This document shows positions 46,042 through 55,858 of a stretch of 64,000 nucleotides of DNA, one piece after another. A program made the position numbers and the translations under genes. Each line of letters begins with the position of its first letter. The stretch's first letter is position 1. The stretch covers positions 140,830 through 204,829 of the forward strand of contig JBFMBS010000002.1 in NCBI GenBank assembly GCA_040755055.1. The letters are read 5' to 3'. The DNA comes from DYJK01 sp040755055 (GTDB taxonomy: Bacteria; Bacteroidota; Ignavibacteria; Ignavibacteriales; Melioribacteraceae). The notes under the pieces are model-generated. The model searched no databases and was not told where the DNA came from. It saw only the letters and a program-made list of their open reading frames with translations.

Positions 46042-46980
46042 TTATTCATTAATGATAGATTGCGCATGATATAACTGATAAACTTTGGTTCTTATCTCAT
46101 CAATCGAACCAATTATGATATAATATTCGTACTCGTACACGCTATTCTTACTTAGTGCTTCAACTTTAACGGGGGCTATATATGATGTCGATTTTGCAAG
46201 TGCATCACCACCGCTTGTACCTGACATCCCGGCAAGAAAATTCGTGCAATTTGGATTGTAAATACCAATCCCCCATTTGTTATCCTCTGTAAAAGCCATC
46301 CAGTGTTCGGTTATTGAATTATATCTACCCCAAAAACCGGAGGATAAATTTACTACTGCTAGTTTCTCGACGGGTCCATTTGAAAAAGGATTTTCACCCG
46401 AATAAGTAAATAAATTTTTCAATTTAGATATTGGATAAACTGCCGGAAGTTCTTGATCATTTGGAATACTTTCGCCGTAAATTGTATCTGTTCTATTGCA
46501 TGTGAGTTTATTATGAACTTTAATGCTCGATCCATCGAGTATAGTCCATTGTTCAATAACAGCTTCGGCCGGTGCGTTATTCATATCCCATAGCATTGGA
46601 ATGCATTTTACATATAGTGTATCTTCATTCTGTTTGTAATCAAGTATAGCGGCACGGTTACGATAATAATCCCCAACTTGAATCGGGTTCCATGACCAGG
46701 GAGACCAATATGGTGATTGCCCTTCACTTCTTCTATCTAATCTATTCCCGGCATAATATGATTGCTGAATATATCTGCCTTCGTCGTAAACATTAACAAG
46801 ATTTTCATCGCTGCCAGATATTGAAATATAACAGATAGCCCCTCCCCTTGTTAAATCAAGTTTTAATTTAAGCTTTCCATTATCTACAATAATTTCAGCC
46901 GGCTGGCAAAATGAATCTGCAAAACTCATTGTAATAGATACTACAAGAAATAAAATTGTTTTCATTATTATCAGTCGCAT
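46042..46980 (-). CDS. Secreted beta-sandwich-like protein of unknown function
   Basis: This is a 312-residue secreted protein (signal peptide about 1-26, ending DSFCQ). It has beta-rich sequence with features reminiscent of galactose-mutarotase-like or lyase beta-sandwich folds: LKLKLDLTRGGAICYISISG, HWMAFTEDNKWGIGIYNPN and YEYEYYIIIGS. No family was recognised. The signal could also start from the ATG at 46965; neither start has a clear ribosome site. It lies between a T9SS beta-helix protein and the GH106-like enzyme, so a carbohydrate role is likely by context only. Confidence 0.6.
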   Translation of the reverse strand: MRLIIMKTILFLVVSITMSFADSFCQPAEIIVDNGKLKLKLDLTRGGAICYISISGSDENLVNVYDEGRYIQQSYYAGNRLDRRSEGQSPYWSPWSWNPIQVGDYYRNRAAILDYKQNEDTLYVKCIPMLWDMNNAPAEAVIEQWTILDGSSIKVHNKLTCNRTDTIYGESIPNDQELPAVYPISKLKNLFTYSGENPFSNGPVEKLAVVNLSSGFWGRYNSITEHWMAFTEDNKWGIGIYNPNCTNFLAGMSGTSGGDALAKSTSYIAPVKVEALSKNSVYEYEYYIIIGSIDEIRTKVYQLYHAQSIINE

Positions 46981-47112
46981 TTTTTAGATTTTACTTAGGA
47001 AAGATATCTCATTTACAATTATGATTCAGGGAAGGGGCATTTCTTTTATTTTCAGCTCAAAGATCTTTTTGTATTGACACCGAATAGCTTGTAAATAATA
47101 AGAGCATAGCGG

Positions 47113-48873
47113 CTACTTCAACAACATAAACTTCTTAACCAAACTAACATCACCGGCATTCAATTTATAAAGATACATTCCTGAAGCCAAGTTTGAAGCA
47201 TTAAAATCAACAGTGTAGTTACCAGCAACTTGCTCATTATTAACTAATGTTTCTATTTCTTGGCCCAATAAATTATAGACTTTTAGTGTAACCAACCCTT
47301 GTACCGGAATACTATAACGAATGGTAGTAGTAGGATTAAACGGATTGGGATAATTCTGTAATAACTGATACGCACCGGGAATTAGGTTATCTTCCCTTTC
47401 GACACCCACAAGTGTAATTTTATCTGTATTAAGTGCAAGTATATGATCCATTACTCTTGTTTGATTTTGTTCCCAAAGAGCTTTTTTATCCGGGTACCAA
47501 TTAAGATCACCCAAAGGTAATTTTTCTATAGATGCGGTTAATAAAGTTGAATTACTGTATGAACCATTAAAACGCGGCCATGTTAATGGGTTACCATTGT
47601 TTCCATCGACACTATAGAAATAATGAGGCCAGTAAGATGATTCCGGTAATCCTTGCTCTCCTCGAATAAATCTCCAATCAATGACTGCCCATGCTTCTGC
47701 CGAATCAGTCAAATCATAAATTTTTTGATCTGAGAATCCGGGATCGTTATCGGGAATTTCCATGGTAAGATCTTCTATGTTATTTCCATTCGTAAAAAAC
47801 GGGAAACTAGTATTGTCATAATACATCCTGGTAGCTCTGCAAGAATCGATGTAAGTCTCGGGGAATATAAACGGTTTCAAATATGATGTGACTCCATTTT
47901 GTCTATCTTGTTCAATTAAATCCCAAATTGCTTGAGTTCTATAATTAGAATTATAATGTACGTAGGCAACACGTTGGCTTGGGAACGATTCATTTACCGG
48001 CGCACCTTGATCAGTTGTATCAACAACTAAAGTATCTGCATCAAAAAATGCCTGGTATTTATTTCCATTGCCCGGATCCCAAGTTTCGGATCCACCGGTT
48101 TTAAAAATATAAGTATCTAACATCCAGCAGAGATTGTTTGTGAAAAAGAGATTGTCCGGGTAAGACATTCCATAAAGGTGAGCTTTTCCAAAAAGGAAAG
48201 TGTTATGATTAATCCAGTGAAATAGTTCTCTATCGCCATTTTGCTGCGCCGCTGAAAGCATCCATGCTGTTCCTATATCAACAAAAGTATTATTCTCTAC
48301 ATATAAGCTGTCCCATTTTCCACCCTGGTTCCAAAAAACACCACCATCATTAATGCTAAGTGTATTTCCCTGGCGCATGAATAAAGAATTAGTTATGCGA
48401 GTTACTATATGCTCAGCATTAACAAACAGAAGGAAATTAACACCAATCGGATCGACAGTAACACTATCCATAACAACTTTGCCGCTTGCTACCTGGTAGA
48501 TTACACCGGCACCAAGTCCTTCGTTTAAATCGGAGTTAACAACAAAAACATTTTTTAAGGTGAGATCGGCTGCAATAACAAACATAAAAGGAAATGTAGC
48601 ACCGGCAGATGTAGCACCATTCTGAATAATAGCGGGCATTTGACCTTCAGCCGGGGTTTCACCAATAATAGAGATTGGTGATATTGTCTGTATCATGGCA
48701 TTAAGTCCATACCATTGACCGGCTTTCAATACATATGTTGCCGAACCATTAGCTGTAATTGCGTCGTTAAGAGTTCCAATTCCAGGTTCAACTTGTACGA
48801 TCGTTTGAGAATGGATTATCGTGGAAAAGATAATCGCGAAAATGGCAATTAGTAAAACACTTTTTCTTTGCAT
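47113..48873 (-). CDS. T9SS-secreted right-handed beta-helix protein, polysaccharide-lyase-like
   Basis: This 586-residue protein starts with a signal peptide (1-22, ending IIHSQ). A parallel beta-helix region (about 25-250) follows, with repeated short strands such as LTLKNVFVVNSDLNEG, DSVTVDPIG and LYVENNTFVDIG, similar to pectate-lyase and chondroitinase-B-like proteins. The last 85 residues (LLQNYPNPFNPTTTIRY, YNLLGQEIETLVN) form a T9SS sorting tail. No catalytic Asp/Arg cluster could be placed with confidence. GGAGGTAAT lies directly before the ATG. It probably acts on the outer surface upstream of the rhamnosidases. Confidence 0.75.
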   Translation of the reverse strand: MQRKSVLLIAIFAIIFSTIIHSQTIVQVEPGIGTLNDAITANGSATYVLKAGQWYGLNAMIQTISPISIIGETPAEGQMPAIIQNGATSAGATFPFMFVIAADLTLKNVFVVNSDLNEGLGAGVIYQVASGKVVMDSVTVDPIGVNFLLFVNAEHIVTRITNSLFMRQGNTLSINDGGVFWNQGGKWDSLYVENNTFVDIGTAWMLSAAQQNGDRELFHWINHNTFLFGKAHLYGMSYPDNLFFTNNLCWMLDTYIFKTGGSETWDPGNGNKYQAFFDADTLVVDTTDQGAPVNESFPSQRVAYVHYNSNYRTQAIWDLIEQDRQNGVTSYLKPFIFPETYIDSCRATRMYYDNTSFPFFTNGNNIEDLTMEIPDNDPGFSDQKIYDLTDSAEAWAVIDWRFIRGEQGLPESSYWPHYFYSVDGNNGNPLTWPRFNGSYSNSTLLTASIEKLPLGDLNWYPDKKALWEQNQTRVMDHILALNTDKITLVGVEREDNLIPGAYQLLQNYPNPFNPTTTIRYSIPVQGLVTLKVYNLLGQEIETLVNNEQVAGNYTVDFNASNLASGMYLYKLNAGDVSLVKKFMLLK

Positions 48874-49098
48874 ATTACCTCCACTTTAATGATTGTTAAT
48901 TTAATGAATTTGCTTCCAAGATAAGTTAATTATGATTTTCAAAACCATAACGAAAGATTTGAATTTCTTTGAATGATAAATGAGATGTTGTACTTGAATA
49001 GTTATTAAATTTTAGAAAATAGTTACCATATGGAAATTAGAACAGCACTTATCTTTAACGAATTGAACCGTTTCTACTACAGTATTTGTTTGTTGAAA

Positions 49099-52095
49099 TT
49101 AAAATTCATACCGCAACCCTAAATCGGAAGTCCAACCGTATTGTTCGGTGTATGTAAACCTTGGATCACCTTTAAGTTTTGAATCTTGTTGTGCATTATT
49201 AATATTCGCAACGTTGAAAAGAAGCGAAAGACCCTCAAGCGGTAATTCTTGGGAAATTTGTAAGTCCCATTTTTGATAACTCCCTTGTGTACCGATCAAT
49301 TCACGCTGAGCGCTCCAGCTCGTTAGTATTGAACCGTTATATTGGTATGAGAGCCAAACATTAAGACCTTCGTAATTAAACCCAAGGGAAACGTTCGCAA
49401 TACTATTTGGCTGATTTATCATCCTCTCGGTAGCAACCGAATCAATACGGTGAAGTGTTGCTGTAGGTCTACCGTTAGGGCCAATTACATACGTAGTGTA
49501 CATTCTTGTGGTAGGATATTTAGTCTCGGATTTCATTAAAGAATAATTTACATTCAAAGCAAAATAATTCAAGGGCTCTGGTAAATACCAAAAACTTGTC
49601 TGCCATGAAAACTCTAGCCCTTTAACGTAAGCCGGGTGTTCATTATTAACAGTTTCAATTACAGTAACCTGGGCATTATCCGGGAAACCAGGCACAAGCG
49701 GATCACCCTTTATTCTATTATAAACTCTCGACCAAATTTTATCTTTGGCCTCTTTGTAAAATCCGCCTACTGAAAATAATCCGACTTCATTTCCAAAGAA
49801 TGCTAACTGGAGATCGTAACTAGACCACTGTTCGGGTTTTAGTCGCGGATTACCGGACTGGTATATATAGGGCTGCAATCCGTTATTAACGTACGTGTTG
49901 GGAACAATTTGATCATAACTTGGCCTTCCCAAAGTTTTTGTAAATGAAGCATGTATATGAAACCAATTTACCGGTTTAATTTTCATCTGTATCATTGGAA
50001 GCCAATACTCATCCTTCCTTGTTGCACTTACATAAGTTCGAGGAAATGTAAGTGTATAAGCTTGCGATAAATCATAGACAAAATTCCCAAGCATATCATC
50101 AACGACTTTTTCGTAACGAATTCCCGGCACAAACATGATAAGACTGCTGAAATTTACCTCGGACATTAAATAAGCAGCCCAATATTTTTCTTTTAGATCC
50201 TGGTTACGGATAGAACTTCCGTAATAATCCGGTACAAACCCTATTCGAGTCATGGCACCGACCCTATTAATGACCTCTTCAACTCCCTGATCAATCAAAT
50301 CGTTAGAAAAGTTATTCCATGCATCCCACATTTGGTTTAATCGTTCCAGGTTGGGGTACCATCCAAAATTATATTCACCATCCAAGAAATCATCAAGGAT
50401 ATGATCGTAAAACGGAACCGCATTTATATTCCAGCTAGTCTGCTGCAGCCAACTTTGAGTTTCTTTGACAATACCACCCATATAAGGATTAGTAGCAGCA
50501 AATTGTGTTGCAGACATGAAATCAACAATACGGCTAATATATTTATACTTTCCGCCTCCCTTTACATAACCACTGATGTCATCACTAAATTTAAAATGTG
50601 TTTTTAAATCAAAATAAAGAGACAAATCTTTTTGTATCATATCATTATTATTAGAACCCATATTAAACAGTGTGATTTTTTTTAAAGTCTCCTCCTCACT
50701 GTTATCGTTCGATAAATTGATAACCTGGTTAGGTGAAAAAGAACGGGTTACAGAAGTATCTCTGTATTCCTCATTAAAAGCATTTGATAACCAAAACTGC
50801 CAAGTTCGTTCATTAGGAACATAATTATGAGTTTGGGAGTAAGCAACTCCGTAGTCAACATCAAACCAATCAAATGAGTGATCACCTCTCAAAGAACTTG
50901 AGTACAACAAATTTTGTCGGGAATTTTGCTGACTAATATTATAGAAGATAGTTGCACTTAAGGGATTATAAGATTTGTTAGCACTTGTATAATCTCCACC
51001 GCTTACAGAAAAGAAATTGTAAAGTAATATTTTGGATGTAGGTGAGAACTCTAAATCAAGCACCAAAGTAGCAGCTTGTTTTTCATTTAACTGATAAATA
51101 TCATTTAACGTAGCGTTAGAAAGATAGACGGGTTCATAAGCTAATCCCTGATAAAGATTCGATGATACCGAGTAACCGGCACTCATCGTTTGGCGACTTC
51201 TATTTACACGTTCAGCATTGAAACTAAACCTTGCACCAAGTAAGCCATCCAAAAGTCTTCCGCTCACATCACCTTGAAATTTATAATTACCGAGATAATC
51301 GTTAAGTCTGTTATAGCCGGTTTGAGCTATGAAAGAATATTTAAATTCATCGGGTGCCGGTGCCAATGTAAGATTAATTGCCCCGGCTACCGAGTTGCCA
51401 TCCATATCCGCAGTGATTGATTTATAAACAGAAACTCCTTCAAGCAAATATTGTGATATCCCGGATACACTTGTTTCTCTATCGGTGTAGCTTGTTGAAG
51501 GTAATACAATTCCATTTAATGAAACAGTACTATACTTTGGATCCAGACCACGAATCACCAAACCAACCCCTTCACCGCCTGATCTTATCAAAGAAATTCC
51601 TGGAAGGCGACCGATTGCCTCGGCTGAGTTAGCATCGGGGTTTTGTCTTATACGGTCAGGCGCAACAATATCTACTATGGTACTGGAATTAATTTGCTGA
51701 TTGATAGCTTCTCTTTGACCTTTTGCTTGGGCAGTAATTACTATTTCATAAGTTACTACGTCGCTGATACTCAGTACAAATTCAACATCTGTTGTAGTGT
51801 TTGCCTTAATAACAACTTCTTCTATTTTTGTTTGGTACCCAACATAAGTAACTTTTATTTTTTGTATACCAACATCAATATTTCTTATGATAAAAGAACC
51901 ATCCATGTTGGTTGCAGTTCCATTAGTAGTACCTTCAACTAAAACATTTGCAAAAGGGAGTCCTAATTTATCATCGGCTCCAATTACTCTCCCTTTAAGT
52001 GTTCCTTTACTGTTTTCCTGGGCAATTGATAAATTACTGCCGATTGCAGTAAGTATCAGTCCAAAGATTAGTTGAATAAAGATTTTCGTTTTCAT
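49099..52095 (-). CDS. TonB-dependent receptor, probable oligosaccharide transporter
   Basis: This is an outer-membrane receptor of 998 residues. After the signal peptide (about 1-25) comes a carboxypeptidase-regulatory domain (about 30-115: KGRVIGADDKLGLPFANV). The plug follows (about 130-245: ANSAEAIGRLPGISLIRSGGEG, VIRGLDPKYS, DGNSVAGAINL). The barrel carries the GNPRLKPEQWSSYDL and FTKTLGRPSYDQIVPN motifs seen in receptors of the proteobacterial sugar type. The open frame begins at TTG 52107, but ATG 52095 is chosen for its signal peptide. No SusD-like gene accompanies it. It lies between the LacI-type regulator and the beta-helix enzyme. Confidence 0.88.
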   Translation of the reverse strand: MKTKIFIQLIFGLILTAIGSNLSIAQENSKGTLKGRVIGADDKLGLPFANVLVEGTTNGTATNMDGSFIIRNIDVGIQKIKVTYVGYQTKIEEVVIKANTTTDVEFVLSISDVVTYEIVITAQAKGQREAINQQINSSTIVDIVAPDRIRQNPDANSAEAIGRLPGISLIRSGGEGVGLVIRGLDPKYSTVSLNGIVLPSTSYTDRETSVSGISQYLLEGVSVYKSITADMDGNSVAGAINLTLAPAPDEFKYSFIAQTGYNRLNDYLGNYKFQGDVSGRLLDGLLGARFSFNAERVNRSRQTMSAGYSVSSNLYQGLAYEPVYLSNATLNDIYQLNEKQAATLVLDLEFSPTSKILLYNFFSVSGGDYTSANKSYNPLSATIFYNISQQNSRQNLLYSSSLRGDHSFDWFDVDYGVAYSQTHNYVPNERTWQFWLSNAFNEEYRDTSVTRSFSPNQVINLSNDNSEEETLKKITLFNMGSNNNDMIQKDLSLYFDLKTHFKFSDDISGYVKGGGKYKYISRIVDFMSATQFAATNPYMGGIVKETQSWLQQTSWNINAVPFYDHILDDFLDGEYNFGWYPNLERLNQMWDAWNNFSNDLIDQGVEEVINRVGAMTRIGFVPDYYGSSIRNQDLKEKYWAAYLMSEVNFSSLIMFVPGIRYEKVVDDMLGNFVYDLSQAYTLTFPRTYVSATRKDEYWLPMIQMKIKPVNWFHIHASFTKTLGRPSYDQIVPNTYVNNGLQPYIYQSGNPRLKPEQWSSYDLQLAFFGNEVGLFSVGGFYKEAKDKIWSRVYNRIKGDPLVPGFPDNAQVTVIETVNNEHPAYVKGLEFSWQTSFWYLPEPLNYFALNVNYSLMKSETKYPTTRMYTTYVIGPNGRPTATLHRIDSVATERMINQPNSIANVSLGFNYEGLNVWLSYQYNGSILTSWSAQRELIGTQGSYQKWDLQISQELPLEGLSLLFNVANINNAQQDSKLKGDPRFTYTEQYGWTSDLGLRYEF

Positions 52096-52274
52096 TTTTG
52101 TACTCAATTATTAAATAAATTTTATTCCGGATATTTTTAAAATCTACGTAATGTGATAAGTGAAATGGGGTAAAAAAATAAATATACTTTTTGTGAAGCT
52201 AGTAAGCGAAATGAAAAACGATTTTTACTTTTCAATTTGAGTACGTAAAAAGAATGCTGCCAAATGTAAAAACA

Positions 52275-53294
52275 TTACCTTTGTATGACTTCGGAATCAA
52301 TAATTATATCCTGGAATTTTTCAGGATGGTTCCCCGATTCAATCATACTGATCAGTAAATCTGTTGAAGCTTTACCTATTTTATACGGGTTCTGGTGTAC
52401 GGTATAAAAAGGTACACCTAACCTTGCAACAATATCATTATCACCGAATTCACCTAAAATTATATCAGATGGTATTGTCAATTTTTTATCTAGTATTGCT
52501 TTACCCGCACCATATGTAATTAAACCACCAATACTAATAACACCGTCAATTTTAATTCCCTTATCCAAAAATGAACGCATTTTATTGTAACTATCTTCAA
52601 CATCTCTAAATGTTTGCACTACTAGTTCGGGGTTAAACGGAATGTCAAATTTATTAAGCGCTTTTTGATACCCTTCGAAACGATCTTTAGCAACTGGAAT
52701 CCCAGTATTAGGTCCTAAGAATAGAATACTTTTTCTTCCATCATTAATAATTTTTGAAGTAAGTTGAAACGCTGCTTCAGTATCGTCAATAGTGACAGAT
52801 TTATATCCTAAATCTTCTAATTTTCTATCCCAACAAACAATTTTGATACCTTCGTCAGTAAGTTTTTCATAAAGTGAGTAATTTGCCCTTCCGCCGGCAG
52901 CATTAAGTAAAATTCCATCCACACCTAGATCAGATAAAAACTCAATCTTCTTTCTTTCTTTTTCATAATCTTCGTCGTGTACAAGCAACAAACACTCATA
53001 ACCCTTAAGGCTCGCTTCTTCGTACATACCCCTAACTGCCTCTGAAAAAAACGATATTCTTAAATCCGGGACCAACACACCTAAGATTTTACTTTTATTA
53101 TTAATTAATGAACGGGCTAAAAGATTTGGGCGGTATCCTAATTCTCTACATTTATTTTTAACTAACTCTTTTGTTTCAAACGATATATCACTACTATCTC
53201 TTAATGCTTTGGAAACAGTCGCTGGGGTTAAAGACAAAATATTTGCAACATCTTTAAGAGTAATTTTTTTTCTTTTTTGTTTTTTCACATTCAT
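52275..53294 (-). CDS. LacI-family transcription regulator of the rhamnose/microcompartment locus
   Basis: This is a 339-residue regulator. The N-terminal helix-turn-helix (about 10-60) shows ITLKDVANILSLTPATVSKAL, followed by the hinge SLINNKSKILGV. The periplasmic-binding-like effector domain (about 65-335) is complete. It is likely a repressor or activator that responds to rhamnose or a rhamnose metabolite, inferred from position. Upstream, in the 346-base gap before the Lut gene, are three LacI-like operator dyads, which suggests autoregulation. The start codon is ATG. Confidence 0.92.
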   Translation of the reverse strand: MNVKKQKRKKITLKDVANILSLTPATVSKALRDSSDISFETKELVKNKCRELGYRPNLLARSLINNKSKILGVLVPDLRISFFSEAVRGMYEEASLKGYECLLLVHDEDYEKERKKIEFLSDLGVDGILLNAAGGRANYSLYEKLTDEGIKIVCWDRKLEDLGYKSVTIDDTEAAFQLTSKIINDGRKSILFLGPNTGIPVAKDRFEGYQKALNKFDIPFNPELVVQTFRDVEDSYNKMRSFLDKGIKIDGVISIGGLITYGAGKAILDKKLTIPSDIILGEFGDNDIVARLGVPFYTVHQNPYKIGKASTDLLISMIESGNHPEKFQDIIIDSEVIQR

Positions 53295-53322
53295 AGTTAA
53301 TCAACTTACTTTAATGAAAAAA

Positions 53323-53354
53323 TTTCTTAATGCTTTGCGAAATGCTTTAAGAAA
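53323..53354. promoter_or_regulatory. Operator-like dyad 1
   Basis: The outer arms TTTCTTAA (53323-53330) and TTAAGAAA (53347-53354) are perfect inverted repeats. The centre is CG at 53338-53339, as LacI-family operators usually have, and about 26 of 32 positions are symmetric. It lies 29 bases before the lacI start codon, so binding would cover the promoter or leader. Confidence 0.6.
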
Positions 53355-53447
53355 TATAATAAAAAAAGTCGAGTAGATACAGCTCCGCCAAGTAAGTCCC
53401 ATTTAATAATTTTAGCTTTCATATTAATCAAAAATATAAGCAATCGT

Positions 53448-53465
53448 TTTCGAAATGCTTTAAGC
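53448..53465. promoter_or_regulatory. Operator-like site 2 (one good half)
   Basis: It shares CGAAATGCTTTAAG with dyad 1. The left arm is weaker: only TTT/AAA at the centre pairs well. Confidence 0.4.
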
Positions 53466-53521
53466 TACAGAATATTAATTTTGCAAATTATTTCAACAAA
53501 AAGCGAAAGTTTAGATTATAA

Positions 53522-53547
53522 CTTAAAGGTTTTCGAAATCCTTTGAG
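53522..53547. promoter_or_regulatory. Operator-like dyad 3
   Basis: The left arm CTTAAAGG and the right arm CCTTTGAG flank a TTTCGAAA core. Apart from two mismatched positions per arm all bases pair, and the centre is CG at 53534-53535. It is the most symmetric of the three and lies about 230 bases ahead of lacI. Confidence 0.6.
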
Positions 53548-53640
53548 AAATTAAAATTGTATTTCTATAATGTCAAGTTAATTTTCAAACTACTGGTAAA
53601 AAAATTCATCCACATTCAATAATATAAACATTTATCTGAG

Positions 53641-55854
53641 TTACTGAATTACTTTAAGTAAAAATTCCATTGGGTGGTAAATCTCTTCTTCAATTTCATC
53701 TTTGATCTGTTCTCTACATGAAGTGCCACTCGCAAGAATTATTGAATTACTCTCTGTTTGCGATTTTTTAACTTGTTTTGCCAAATCTTTCCCAACATTT
53801 TTGCTTAAGTCATAATATTGCTTCTTATATCCAAAACTACCAGCCATTCCACAACACTCCACAGTAGAAACATCGACTTCGAAGCCGAGCATTTGAAGAA
53901 AATTAGGTGTTGCATTACCTATGCCAATGGATTTCATCTGACAATGACCGTGATAAAATATTCTGATGTTTGTATCAGTAATTCTACTTTTTAACCGATC
54001 AATATCAAAAATTCCCTCCTTAACAAGTTTCAGGAGATATTCTATCGGGTCATAACATTTATTTTGAAGTATCTGAAATTGTCTTTCGTTATTTATAAGT
54101 TTCTTATAATCATGCCTGATCATTGCCAGAACACTTGGTTCAGCAAAAAGCAGTTCTGCGCCCTCTTCAATTAATTTTAAAAGATAATTTGCCAATACTT
54201 TAGCTTTGTTGGCAGCATTATCAATTAATCCTTGTGATTGAGCGGCCCTCCCATCTTCCATCACTTTACTCAAAGAAACAGTTAATCCAAGTTTTTCAAA
54301 TAGCTTTACTATTGCCATCCCAACGTGTGGATTGTTATAGTTTGTATAAACATCGGCAAATAAAATTATTTTTTTTGAGTTGCTAGTTACCCCTAGATAT
54401 GTGGAAAAATTCATTTTATAATTATGATATTGTCTAGTAAGAGTTGCTTTAGCAAATTTAGGGATGTCTCTCCGCCTATCAAATCCTATAACTTTTTCAA
54501 ACAGTAATCGACTCGGATAAAAATTAGCTGTCCAATTTGAAATTGCTGGGATGATTGATGTAAGTCGGGCAAGTGAAGAAAAGTTTCCAAAAAATTTTTT
54601 TTGTAATGATGATCCACCTTTTTCTAATAGACGGTTTTTAATAACTGTGTTTAAATTAGGTATATCGATTTTCACCGGACAGTTTGGAATACACCGCGAA
54701 CAACCGGTACACAATTCCGCAAACCGTCCATTTTCAAGCTTACCCGTTGTACCAACAGTCCAAGCACCTCCAATGCCGCCGGTATAACATTCACCACCAA
54801 AAGCATGACCACCAACAGCCTGGAAATTAGCACAAACATTCATGCACGCACTACACCGGATACAATAAAGCGCTTCGTATAAATCTTTGTCCTCTCTCAT
54901 TTTCATGCGGCCATTATCAACGAGCACGAGGTGAAATTCTCTATGTGTATCGTTCCTTCCATTTAAGTTAAGTATCTGGAGATTTAGCGGCGGTTCCAGA
55001 ATGTTAGTATAAGTTGTGAGTTGCTGGCCAGTGCCACTAGCTGCTAATAACTCTATAAATGTACCGAAATCTTTTTTAGTCTCAATAATTTTTTCTACAC
55101 CAGCAATGGCAATATGTATAGCCGGTAGTTGTGTTGTTAACCTGATATTCCCTTCACTTTCAACGAGTAGTATTGTTCCTTCATTTGCAGCTATTAAATT
55201 TGCGCCGCTTATTCCAATATCAGCTGATAAGAATTTTTGTCTAAGTATATCTCGCGCAAATTTAGTTAGTTCTTCGCCGGTCTCAAGTTTTTCGGTTGTT
55301 TTAAAATTTTCCTTAAACAATTTGGATATTCGTTCACGACTTCTGTGAATAGCCGGTGCAACAATGTGTGATGGTTGCTCTTTAGATACTTGCAATATAA
55401 ATTCTGCCAAATCCGTTTCCGATACTTCAATATTTTCCTTCTCGAGTGTGTCATTTAATCCAATCTCTTCTGATGTAATAGATTTAGCTTTTACAACAAG
55501 CTGAGCAGAATGTGATTTACATACATCTCTAACATAGCCGATAGCATCTTCTTTCGTTTTTGCTAAGAACACTTTTCCACCACGTGTTTGAATAGAAGTG
55601 GTAAGTTTATTTATCAGTCCTGGCAAGTTTTCTATCGACTGTTCTTTAATCTTTCGAGCACGGTTTTTTAATTCTTCGTAATCATTAAGTTTTTTAATTG
55701 TATTGTACCGGTTAGCATTGAAAGTTTGAGTATTCAAGCGAAGAGCATCATTCTCTACTTCTAAAGCCATATTAATAGCTTTTTGAAGATTTTCTTTGGT
55801 TCCTTTATTTGCAACTTCTCTAGGATGAATTTCTTGAATAGATGGTCGTATCAT
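53641..55854 (-). CDS. LutB-LutA fusion: lactate-oxidation iron-sulfur protein
   Basis: This is a 737-residue cytosolic protein. In Bacillus, LutA, LutB and LutC are separate proteins that oxidise L-lactate to pyruvate. Here the LutB LUD domain (about 70-320) and two 4Fe-4S sites (Cys 331/334/337/341 and 382/385/388/392) are followed by a LutA-type domain (about 490-735) with C638 and the CCG motif at 667-669. Only one CCG copy is seen; typical LutA has two. The frame opens at TTG 55872, but ATG 55854 lies four bases after the lutC stop and is preferred. It is the last gene of the microcompartment operon. Confidence 0.88.
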   Translation of the reverse strand: MIRPSIQEIHPREVANKGTKENLQKAINMALEVENDALRLNTQTFNANRYNTIKKLNDYEELKNRARKIKEQSIENLPGLINKLTTSIQTRGGKVFLAKTKEDAIGYVRDVCKSHSAQLVVKAKSITSEEIGLNDTLEKENIEVSETDLAEFILQVSKEQPSHIVAPAIHRSRERISKLFKENFKTTEKLETGEELTKFARDILRQKFLSADIGISGANLIAANEGTILLVESEGNIRLTTQLPAIHIAIAGVEKIIETKKDFGTFIELLAASGTGQQLTTYTNILEPPLNLQILNLNGRNDTHREFHLVLVDNGRMKMREDKDLYEALYCIRCSACMNVCANFQAVGGHAFGGECYTGGIGGAWTVGTTGKLENGRFAELCTGCSRCIPNCPVKIDIPNLNTVIKNRLLEKGGSSLQKKFFGNFSSLARLTSIIPAISNWTANFYPSRLLFEKVIGFDRRRDIPKFAKATLTRQYHNYKMNFSTYLGVTSNSKKIILFADVYTNYNNPHVGMAIVKLFEKLGLTVSLSKVMEDGRAAQSQGLIDNAANKAKVLANYLLKLIEEGAELLFAEPSVLAMIRHDYKKLINNERQFQILQNKCYDPIEYLLKLVKEGIFDIDRLKSRITDTNIRIFYHGHCQMKSIGIGNATPNFLQMLGFEVDVSTVECCGMAGSFGYKKQYYDLSKNVGKDLAKQVKKSQTESNSIILASGTSCREQIKDEIEEEIYHPMEFLLKVIQ

Positions 55855-55858
55855 AGAA

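Larger units (their letters stand above)
53295..53640. other. Intergenic region with three LacI-type operator-like sites
   Basis: No gene is present. It lies between the end of the microcompartment operon and the LacI regulator. It holds three related dyads with the half-site CGAAATnCTTTnAG. No intrinsic terminator was seen for the operon that ends at 53641, so transcription may read into lacI. Confidence 0.6.

Noticed and set aside
47059..47068. AAAGATCTTT palindrome behind the beta-helix gene
   Set aside because: It is ten bases of simple AT-rich symmetry with no loop or T run; chance is likely.
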